Below, in pieces: positions 1 to 5,569 of a stretch of DNA of 6,626 nucleotides (positions are counted from its first letter, which is position 1; every line of letters begins with the position of its first letter). The DNA is from Elusimicrobia bacterium RIFCSPLOWO2_01_FULL_60_11. Its GTDB lineage: Bacteria; Elusimicrobiota; Elusimicrobia; 2-02-FULL-39-32. The translations under genes and the position numbers were made by a program. The DNA lies in contig MGUS01000067.1 in the NCBI GenBank assembly GCA_001800085.1, forward strand, positions 2,351-8,976, in the 5' to 3' direction. Under the pieces are notes generated by a model. The model did not search any database. It had not been told where the DNA came from and saw only the letters and a list, made by a program, of their open reading frames with translations.

Positions 1-200
1 GGAGGATCCCATTTCTGACCCTGTGCACCGCGGTATTCGTCATGGAGATCGGGCATTGGGTCCGCACCAGCGAGAGCAGGAGGCGGCAATTCTTTTCGAT
101 GCCCCGGTGGCTTCAGTGGTGCGCCTATTATTCGCTGATCCTGATGATCTTTCTGATGGGTGATTCCGGCGCTACCAGATTCATTTATGACCGATTCTAA
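1..200 (+). CDS. MBOAT-family O-acyltransferase, C-terminal fragment (5' end outside window)
   Basis: The frame is open from the first complete codon at position 3 to a TAA at 198-200, giving 65 residues. A hydrophobic helix (CAYYSLILMIFLMG) is followed by a short tail ending in FIYDRF. The tail matches the end of the complete MBOAT protein encoded on the other strand: both carry a V/M-M-E-x-x-H stretch, then a basic loop, a final membrane helix and a terminal F-x-Y-x-x-F. The catalytic His region lies upstream, outside the window, so activity cannot be judged here. The family moves acyl groups from cytoplasmic thioesters across the membrane. The stop overlaps the start of the next gene, an SGNH protein, by 14 bases, which implies translational coupling and a shared complex. 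The family call rests on the C-terminus, its paralogue and the SGNH neighbour. Confidence 0.8.
   Translation, partial: RIPFLTLCTAVFVMEIGHWVRTSESRRRQFFSMPRWLQWCAYYSLILMIFLMGDSGATRFIYDRF
180..197 (+). other. C-terminal F-x-Y-x-x-F acyl-shuttle-like hexapeptide of the first MBOAT
   Basis: These codons specify FIYDRF immediately before the stop. The pattern matches the C-terminal hexapeptide known from MBOAT/DltX systems, in which the tyrosine carries the acyl group between MBOAT and SGNH partner. The tyrosine codon TAT is at 186-188. Its last two bases plus the next G form the ATG proposed as the start of the downstream SGNH gene. The shuttle function is inferred from position and pattern. Confidence 0.65.
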
Positions 201-1158
201 CCCCGTCCGCCATATCTTGAAGCTTGGCATTCCCTATGTCATCATCCTTGGGCTCCTTCTATCCTACCTCGGAGCCTGGGCGTCCGGCCGGCATGTTTCC
301 ATTTTCCGCGATAAGTACAATGAGATCATTCACCCCAAGGAAAACGCGGAACTGGTGATCCTGGGCGATTCCTATGCGGAAATCGGGGTCAATCCGATGC
401 ATCTGGAGGTCTTCAATCTAAGAGTATTCAACTTCGGATACAGCGGCTCTCCTCCGTCTTTTTTTTGGGATTGGTATCACAAATTGTTCCGGGCACATTA
501 CCCAAGGCCGAAGATCGTCTTATACTGCGTGAATTGGGTCATGTTCACCCAGGACCGGAAATTCGAACAGGACAGCGTATATTTTCCGGCCGGCCTGTTT
601 TGGCGCGAATGTTTCGACCCCGCCGTTTCAAAAAAAATCCTGTGGATGAACCGCTTCTCCGTGACCAAGTACGGCCACGAGATCATCCCCGACCTCATGG
701 GGATCGAGAACGACGTCTTGCGTTCCGCCTACAAAGGATTCCACGCGCTTCCGCTGCGAAACAATTGGTTGATGCATGATAAGAGCACAGGAAAAAAGAG
801 CGCTCCTCCTGCACTGCAAGTGAATGAGGATGAGATCCGCATATTCGACCGGCTGATCGACCGGATAAAAGAAGACGGCATAACGGTGATTTTTGTGAAC
901 ATGCCCAATTACATCCCCGAATCGACCGCGGAAGAAGAGAGGTTCCGATTGAAATGCAAGCGGATGTTCTACGAGATGGCGAAGGCCAAAGGGATTTCTC
1001 TCGTGGATTTCAGCCCTCCGGTCAGTTCCAGCCTCACACACGATCGAACGCTGTATCATGACCGGCATCATTTGAACGGCAAAGGGGCCCAGGCATTCAG
1101 CAAATTGCTCCAGGAGGACCTGAAAGACATCTTCAGTCCGGCCGAGACCCGTCCTTAA
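187..1158 (+). CDS. Membrane-anchored SGNH/DltD-like acyltransferase or esterase (copy 1)
   Basis: Predicted protein of 323 residues. One membrane anchor (about residues 11-34) is followed by an extracytoplasmic SGNH-hydrolase fold. Visible motifs are the nucleophile block ELVILGDS (Ser62), the NFGYSG block near residue 82, and the D-x-x-H block HDRHHL (Asp292, His295), so the Ser-Asp-His set is complete. This topology is that of DltD, AlgJ and PatB partners of MBOAT proteins, which place acyl groups on envelope polymers. The start chosen is ATG 187; a GTG at 160 would add nine residues. The ATG overlaps the end of the upstream MBOAT by 14 bases, typical of a coupled pair. It is clearly paralogous to the facing minus-strand gene, sharing NAELVILGDS, HYP-x-P, QDS-x-x-FP and DGI-x-VIFV. 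Acyl group and acceptor are unknown. A hydrolase rather than a transferase role is possible. Confidence 0.86.
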   Translation: MTDSNPVRHILKLGIPYVIILGLLLSYLGAWASGRHVSIFRDKYNEIIHPKENAELVILGDSYAEIGVNPMHLEVFNLRVFNFGYSGSPPSFFWDWYHKLFRAHYPRPKIVLYCVNWVMFTQDRKFEQDSVYFPAGLFWRECFDPAVSKKILWMNRFSVTKYGHEIIPDLMGIENDVLRSAYKGFHALPLRNNWLMHDKSTGKKSAPPALQVNEDEIRIFDRLIDRIKEDGITVIFVNMPNYIPESTAEEERFRLKCKRMFYEMAKAKGISLVDFSPPVSSSLTHDRTLYHDRHHLNGKGAQAFSKLLQEDLKDIFSPAETRP

Positions 1159-2131
1159 AGACAGGCTTGAGGATCCCTTCCAGATCGCGCCTTAATGTCC
1201 GGGAAAAAATGCGGGCCGCATCCTCGTGGAGATGGCTCGGATCGTGGAAAGACAGCGGGTCATCGTTCATCGGACTCTTGAGTTCCTCATTGTAGTTAAG
1301 ATACGGCACCCCGTGGTCTTTGGATATCCTCTTAAGGATCCCTTCAAAATGTTCGAGCTTGGGCCTGATGTCGAACGAGGGATGCTGGTAGACGGGCGGC
1401 TCGACGAAAATGACTTTGATCCCGTCGGCTTGCAAGGCGACGATCAACGCTTCGAATTCGGCGCACAGCCCTTCCTTCATCACCCGCGGGTCGATCCCCC
1501 GCTTCATCCTGAGAAGTTCCAGTCCCTGGATGTAGCCGCCCCGAGGCACAAAACCATTGAAAGGCCCCTCCTGAGCCGCCGGTTTTCCGATCCCCTTCCT
1601 CCGCTGCCAAAGGAACTGCACCCAATTCCTGAACACCGGATACCGGTTCAAGAACAGCATCCTTCTTTCCCCGGAATTCGACGCCAGTTCTTCAAGAAAA
1701 AAGTCCAGAGGAAAGCGCTTGCTGTCCTGGCTCAAATACCTGCCGTCGGCAAAGATATCCGGGAACACCGAATAGATGATGACCCTGGGCTTCGGGTAAT
1801 GCCGGCGCAGGACCTTGAAATACAGGTCGCGGAAGAACCCCACCTTCGCGCCGCTGAACGAAAAATTGTACGCCCGCTCCGTGATGTGCGAAAAACATCC
1901 GGGGTCGATCCCGAACTCCCCGCGGGAATCCCCCAGAATGACGAGCTCCGCGTTCACCCGCGGCATGAACAATTCGGAGAATTTCATGTCGTCCATGGCC
2001 GGGGCGTCATGCAAAATGACATTGGGCACCGCCAGGACGGCCGCGGCGACGGCCGCGAAGGCCAGGACGCGCCTTAGAAACGCGCCCCATTTGACGGTTA
2101 AATCCTTAAAATAGCGAATAGGTGAATTCAA
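1133..2131 (-). CDS. Membrane-anchored SGNH/DltD-like acyltransferase or esterase (copy 2)
   Basis: Predicted protein of 332 residues and paralogue of the facing gene. It has a short basic N-terminus, one membrane helix (about residues 19-40), then NAELVILGDS (Ser69), NFSFSG (about 89-94), and a C-terminal HDPSHL block (Asp297, His300). The catalytic Ser, Asp and His positions are all present. It starts with TTG at 2131: no in-frame ATG occurs before residue 46, which lies beyond the membrane anchor, so the TTG or a start still further upstream is needed to keep the anchor. A weak GGGAAG sits about 11 bases ahead. The start lies inside the upstream MBOAT gene (26-base overlap), so the pair is probably translationally coupled. 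The 3' end overlaps the convergent SGNH gene by 26 bases. The likely role is to accept an acyl group from its MBOAT partner outside the membrane and pass it to an unknown polymer. Confidence 0.87.
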   Translation of the reverse strand: MNSPIRYFKDLTVKWGAFLRRVLAFAAVAAAVLAVPNVILHDAPAMDDMKFSELFMPRVNAELVILGDSRGEFGIDPGCFSHITERAYNFSFSGAKVGFFRDLYFKVLRRHYPKPRVIIYSVFPDIFADGRYLSQDSKRFPLDFFLEELASNSGERRMLFLNRYPVFRNWVQFLWQRRKGIGKPAAQEGPFNGFVPRGGYIQGLELLRMKRGIDPRVMKEGLCAEFEALIVALQADGIKVIFVEPPVYQHPSFDIRPKLEHFEGILKRISKDHGVPYLNYNEELKSPMNDDPLSFHDPSHLHEDAARIFSRTLRRDLEGILKPVFKDGSRPD

Positions 2132-3575
2132 GGTTGTGATTTCTTCCCAGCCAGGCGATCGAAACGATCAACCCCAGATAGACCGACAATCTGAGGTAGG
2201 CCGGCATGGACCTAAAATGATCCCGGAGGCGCGCGCTGTTTTGAAAAAGGTGGATGGCTTCCATCATCCCGACGATGCCGACGATCGTCGCAAGCTCCCG
2301 GAGACCCAGGTCGAACCCGCTCCGGAGCGCGTGCCGATAAAATGAGGCCGAGTGAACATGCCTCAAGATCGACTCTGTCTGTCTCGCAAAAATCCCCAAA
2401 ACATATAAAAAATCTCCCCAACTCGAGACCTTGAAGAACACGAAGGACAGGAGCACCATGTGATAGGTGATCAGGGCGCCTACAACGGGCCGGATCCCGC
2501 CTAAGCCCGCATGTTTTCGGAAGAACGCGTTCCTGAAGGATAGGGTCAGGACGGAGGCGCTCAGATAAAAAGCGTGCAGGAGCCCGAACGCCAGCCAGTT
2601 CCACGCGACCCCGTGCCAAACGCCGATCGCGATCATCGTCACGGACAGCGAGATCACGAGTCCGGCCTTGCCCAGATCGCGGGTGAAAATCTGAAGCGGG
2701 GTGAAAAGATATTCCCGGATCCAGTCCGTGAGCGTGATGTGCCACCGGCGCCAGAATTCCTGGATGTTGGGCGCGTAAAAAGGCTGGGAAAAGTTCCTTG
2801 GGGATTGAAAACCAAAAATCCTTCCCAGGCCCATGGCGATGTCCGTGATGCCCGAAAAATCGGCGTAGATCTGAAGGGGGATGCAATAGACCGTCACCCA
2901 TCCGCCGAGCCCGACATGCTCCGGCGAACGGTTCATCAGAAGCGCGATATGATCGCTCAAGATATCGGACACCACCAACTTTTTGAAAAGCCCGCACAGG
3001 ATGAGCCTCAACCCGCCGGACACCCATTCCGGGCTTGTCCCGAGGGAACCCTTCATCTGCGCAAGAAAATCCCGCGATTTTTGGATCGGCCCGCACACGA
3101 TCTGGGGGAAGAACGCGACATGGTTGGCGAAAGCGATGAAGCTGGGTTCCGGCTTTTCCTTTCCCCAATAGATGTTTAAAAGGTACCCCGCGAGCTTGAA
3201 GGTGTAGTAAGAGATTCCCAAGGGAAGGAGGACGTCGAGGCCGGTCAGTTTAAAGGACGCTTCCGTCTTGAAAAAGAAAAGGATCGAGAACTGGAACAAG
3301 ATCCCGAAGATCAGGCACCGGCGCTTTCCGCCCTCGCCGGCTTTTTCCATCCGCTCGCCCAGCGTGAAGAACACCGCGGCGGAGAACAGAAGGAGAAGCA
3401 GCGCCTTGACGCCGGATAACCCGTAGAAGAAACAGGACGCGGCTAAAAGGAAGGGGGCTTTGAACCTTTGAGGAAGGACCTCGTAAAAGAACAGGGCAAG
3501 AACGACGAACCCTGCGAATGAAAATGACAAAAAAGACACGGGGTTGAGTCTACTTAAAATATCAGAGGAAATCAA
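2106..3575 (-). CDS. MBOAT-family O-acyltransferase (AlgI/DltB type), complete
   Basis: Polytopic protein of up to 489 residues, normal length for the AlgI/DltB group. Family motifs in order: LPLGISYYTF (about 117-126), FFPQIVCGPI (155-164), NIQEFWRRWHIT (270-281, first conserved His279), and IGVWHG (318-322, catalytic-type His321). The last residues are FTYSLF, an F-x-Y-x-x-F tail. Proteins of this family take an acyl group from a cytoplasmic thioester and move it through the membrane for an SGNH partner, here encoded immediately downstream with a 26-base overlap. No ATG starts the frame. TTG 3575 gives the longest version shown. GTG 3539 (VSFLSFSF...) fits the usual family N-terminus better and would remove 12 residues. 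The gene is divergent from the adenylating ligase gene, with only about 30-50 bases between start codons. The family call is very secure; the acyl group is not known. Confidence 0.93.
   Translation of the reverse strand: MISSDILSRLNPVSFLSFSFAGFVVLALFFYEVLPQRFKAPFLLAASCFFYGLSGVKALLLLLFSAAVFFTLGERMEKAGEGGKRRCLIFGILFQFSILFFFKTEASFKLTGLDVLLPLGISYYTFKLAGYLLNIYWGKEKPEPSFIAFANHVAFFPQIVCGPIQKSRDFLAQMKGSLGTSPEWVSGGLRLILCGLFKKLVVSDILSDHIALLMNRSPEHVGLGGWVTVYCIPLQIYADFSGITDIAMGLGRIFGFQSPRNFSQPFYAPNIQEFWRRWHITLTDWIREYLFTPLQIFTRDLGKAGLVISLSVTMIAIGVWHGVAWNWLAFGLLHAFYLSASVLTLSFRNAFFRKHAGLGGIRPVVGALITYHMVLLSFVFFKVSSWGDFLYVLGIFARQTESILRHVHSASFYRHALRSGFDLGLRELATIVGIVGMMEAIHLFQNSARLRDHFRSMPAYLRLSVYLGLIVSIAWLGRNHNLEFTYSLF
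2109..2126 (-). other. C-terminal F-x-Y-x-x-F acyl-shuttle-like hexapeptide of the second MBOAT
   Basis: The final six codons before the TAA specify FTYSLF, with the tyrosine codon at 2118-2120 (Tyr486 in the 489-residue version). Position and pattern match the acyl-shuttle tyrosine motif fused to MBOAT C-termini. All 18 bases are also read in another frame as the first codons of the SGNH gene. The function is inferred from the pattern. Confidence 0.65.
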
Positions 3576-3608
3576 ACGGACCCATTTCAGCCCTGCCCAA
3601 GGAACATT

Positions 3609-3617
3609 TGCTACAAT
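3609..3617 (+). promoter_or_regulatory. Extended -10 promoter element (TGCTACAAT) for the ligase-ACP-recG run
   Basis: TACAAT at 3612-3617 matches the bacterial -10 consensus at five of six positions and is preceded by the TGn extension. I see no -35 hexamer at 16-18 bases upstream (for example AGCCCT at 17). Extended -10 promoters can do without one. The expected transcription start, about 7-9 bases downstream, falls at or next to the ATG at 3626, which would give a leaderless or near-leaderless mRNA. No convincing promoter for the divergent minus-strand gene was found in the same short region. Confidence 0.45.
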
Positions 3618-3625
3618 GCTGGTTT

Positions 3626-5323
3626 ATGATGCAGGTGCCGCGCACCCTTTGGAACCGCTGGCTTCAGAACGCGCAAAATAACCCCGATCAAGATGCGGTC
3701 ATTCATTGGGCGGCGGAAAAAGACCCCATCCGCTGGACATGGTCCCGGCTGATGTCTGCGGCCTGCGCCCTGGCTGAGCGTCTCGCCGGAGCGGGAGTCC
3801 AAAAAGGGCAGGTGTGCGCCTTGATCATCCGGCACCATCCGGATTTTTATCCGCTTTACATGGCGGTATCCTCGATCGGCGCGGTCCCCGCCGTTCTTCA
3901 ATATCCTAATTCCCGCATCCACCCGGACAAATTCCGGCAGGGCATCGAAGGGATGTCCCGGCATTCGGGCCTCGACTGGATCCTGACCGAGAAAGAATTG
4001 AATGAAAAACTGGCCCCGTCCCTGTCCCGGCCGGGCAGCACGATCCGCGGGATGATCTTTCCTCTTGAGACCGGGGGGCCCGCCCTGCGGGGAGGGGGGG
4101 GCGAATGGCGACGCGCCCAATATGACGTGAACGAATCCGACGAATGTCTTCTTCAGCACTCTTCGGGCACGACCGGGCTTCAAAAAGCCGTCATGCTCTC
4201 TCATGCTGCGGTCCTGAATCATCTGGATTCCTATGCCAGGTCCATCGACGCCGGGACGGATGACAAGATCGCAAGCTGGCTGCCTCTCTACCACGACATG
4301 GGGCTTATCGCGGCTTTTCACATGTCCCTGGCTCTCGCCATCCCCCTGATCCAGCTCGATCCCTTCGAATGGGTGGCCGCGCCGTTCCTGCTCCTGGAAG
4401 CCGTCTCAAAAGAAAAGGGGACTCTCACCTGGCTCCCTAATTTTGCGTTCAATCTGACGGCGGACAAGGTCCTCGACGAAGAGCTGGATCATGTTTCCCT
4501 CAAAAGCTGGCGCATGATCATCAATTGCAGCGAACCGGTCCGCCATGAAAGCATGGAAAAATTCTTCAGGAAGCTTTCATCCCGGGGCCTCGATCGTCAC
4601 GCGCTCTCCTCAGCATACGCCATGGCGGAAACGACGTTCGCGGTGACTCAGTCCGCGCCCGGGTCCGAACCGCTCGTGGTCTCGGTGGACCGCGAGAAAC
4701 TCTCCAAAGGCGCGGTGAGCGTCGTCCGGGGCGATTCAAACGCGAGGGTGTGCGTGAGTTCCGGAAAAACGATCGGGGGTTGCGAGGTCCGGATCTTGGA
4801 CAAGGACGGGGAAGAGCTGCCCGAAGACCGCGTGGGGGAGTTCGTCATCCGCTCGGACTCCATGTTCCGGGGCTATCGGAACGATCCCGCCCAGACGGAC
4901 AAAGCCCTTAAAAACGGGTGGTATCACAGCGGGGACTACGGCTTCAGACACCGCGATGCCTATTTCATCGTGGGTAGAAAAAAGGATATGATCATCGTGG
5001 GGGGGAACAACATCTTCCCCGAAGACATCGAAGACGCGCTCTCCTCCGTTCCAGGGATGATCCCAGGCCGGATCGTGGCTTTCGGAGAATTCGACCCCGA
5101 ACTGGGCACGGAGCAAGTGTGCGTGATCGCGGAAAGCGGGACCGCCGGAGCGGACGAACACAAAAGGCTGCGCCGGGAAGCCATGGCGGCGGCGGCGGCC
5201 ATCGATGTCACGATACGTCATCTTTATCTTGTTCCGCCCCGCTGGCTGATCAAGAGTTCTTCCGGAAAACCCGCCCGCAAAGCGAACCGGGAGAGGATCC
5301 ATGAGATCATCCCTATAGTTTGA
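3626..5323 (+). CDS. Fatty-acyl-AMP-ligase-like adenylating enzyme (ANL superfamily)
   Basis: Predicted protein of 565 residues, close to the usual length of fatty-acyl-AMP ligases. Motifs in order: SSGTTG-x-x-K (179-187, ATP phosphate-binding loop), LPLYHDMG (219-226), NCSEPVR (300-306), SAYAMAETT (329-337), a VDREKL-x-x-G stretch characteristic of this group, YHSGD (433-437, ribose-binding Asp437), GRKKDMIIVGG (450-460), and near the C-terminus SSGKPARK with the catalytic-type Lys548. The family activates a carboxylic acid with ATP to an acyl-adenylate and usually loads it on a carrier protein; an ACP gene follows after 7 bases. The call of FAAL over acyl-CoA synthetase or DltA rests on the YHDMG and xxSEPVR motifs and the linked ACP. 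The start is uncertain: ATG 3626 or 3629, or TTG 3608, which has AAGGA only four bases upstream. A G-rich segment encodes a Gly-rich loop at about residues 150-160. Confidence 0.9.
   Translation: MMQVPRTLWNRWLQNAQNNPDQDAVIHWAAEKDPIRWTWSRLMSAACALAERLAGAGVQKGQVCALIIRHHPDFYPLYMAVSSIGAVPAVLQYPNSRIHPDKFRQGIEGMSRHSGLDWILTEKELNEKLAPSLSRPGSTIRGMIFPLETGGPALRGGGGEWRRAQYDVNESDECLLQHSSGTTGLQKAVMLSHAAVLNHLDSYARSIDAGTDDKIASWLPLYHDMGLIAAFHMSLALAIPLIQLDPFEWVAAPFLLLEAVSKEKGTLTWLPNFAFNLTADKVLDEELDHVSLKSWRMIINCSEPVRHESMEKFFRKLSSRGLDRHALSSAYAMAETTFAVTQSAPGSEPLVVSVDREKLSKGAVSVVRGDSNARVCVSSGKTIGGCEVRILDKDGEELPEDRVGEFVIRSDSMFRGYRNDPAQTDKALKNGWYHSGDYGFRHRDAYFIVGRKKDMIIVGGNNIFPEDIEDALSSVPGMIPGRIVAFGEFDPELGTEQVCVIAESGTAGADEHKRLRREAMAAAAAIDVTIRHLYLVPPRWLIKSSSGKPARKANRERIHEIIPIV
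4073..4101 (+). other. G-tract cluster inside the ligase gene
   Basis: Three G runs of six (4073-4078), four (4089-4092) and eight (4094-4101) bases lie within 29 bases. They encode a Gly-rich, probably flexible segment (GGPALRGGGGE) just ahead of the ATP-binding loop. The frame is intact on both sides with good family motifs, so the run lengths shown are consistent with a working gene. The runs are a plausible slippage site, and a G-quadruplex is conceivable. Confidence 0.6.
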
Positions 5324-5330
5324 TGCTCAA

Positions 5331-5561
5331 ATGATATCCGATAAACTCAAAAAATCGATCCTAAAAACATTGGAGCTGGAAGACTGGGATATCCGGGATG
5401 AGACCACCGCCGACCAGATCCCCGGATGGGATTCCCTCAACCATGTCCGAGTGATCATGGATGTCGAAAAGGCGTATTCCGTCCGCCTCAAAGGACTGGA
5501 AATCTTAAAGTTGAAAAACATCGGCGAGCTTCAAAGGCTTGTGGATTCAAAGCACGGTTAA
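5331..5561 (+). CDS. Stand-alone acyl carrier protein
   Basis: Acidic, helical protein of 76 residues, the normal size for a single ACP or DltC-type carrier. The phosphopantetheine attachment site is visible as GWDSLNHV, with Ser35 as the residue to be modified by a phosphopantetheinyl transferase. The next segment, VIMDVEKAYSVRL, matches the carrier-protein helix after the site. It begins 7 bases after the ligase stop and ends 8 bases before recG, so all three are probably cotranscribed. The position directly after an adenylating ligase indicates a dedicated carrier that receives the activated acyl group as a thioester. No ketosynthase, FabD or other chain-elongation gene is next to it, which argues against its being the housekeeping fatty-acid ACP. 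The start ATG has no obvious Shine-Dalgarno sequence. Confidence 0.94.
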   Translation: MISDKLKKSILKTLELEDWDIRDETTADQIPGWDSLNHVRVIMDVEKAYSVRLKGLEILKLKNIGELQRLVDSKHG

Positions 5562-5569
5562 GTCCCGCC

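Noticed and set aside
1145..1175. Search for a bidirectional terminator between the convergent SGNH genes
   Set aside because: Only a near-palindrome GTCCTTAAAGAC is present, with no GC-rich stem and no flanking A/T tracts.
1752..1790. Lack of an Asn at the classical SGNH block III position in the second SGNH protein (VFPDIF against VNWVMF)
   Set aside because: DltD/AlgJ-like and related cell-surface SGNH proteins often do not keep this Asn. The Ser, Asp and His positions are intact, so inactivity is not supported.
1226..2077. Long plus-strand open frame antisense to the second SGNH gene
   Set aside because: The translation is rich in Arg, His, Pro and Asp with no family motif, the typical shadow of a GC-rich gene. 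The minus-strand frame has clear SGNH motifs.
187..2131. Apparent GC difference between the first and second SGNH genes as a sign of transfer
   Set aside because: Hand counts of single 60-base lines vary from about 45% to 62% within these genes and overlap between the copies, so no clear contrast can be claimed.
2212..3168. 318-codon minus-strand open frame within the complete MBOAT gene
   Set aside because: It is a frame-shifted shadow of the MBOAT coding sequence with Arg/Pro/Gly-rich nonsense composition. The MBOAT frame itself carries all the motifs.
3616..3681. Short ATG open frame (about 21 codons) overlapping the ligase start in another frame, considered as a leader peptide
   Set aside because: It lacks a ribosome-binding site, starts upstream of the expected transcript start, and shows no regulatory codon pattern or attenuator hairpin.
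4166..4190. Small inverted repeat (GGCTT/AAGCC) considered as a terminator
   Set aside because: It lies inside the conserved ATP-binding loop of the ligase, has a stem of only about five bases and no T tract.
3611..4321. Minus-strand open frame antisense to the ligase, which would extend across the divergent promoter
   Set aside because: No recognisable domain and low-complexity basic/proline composition. The plus-strand ligase frame is unambiguous.
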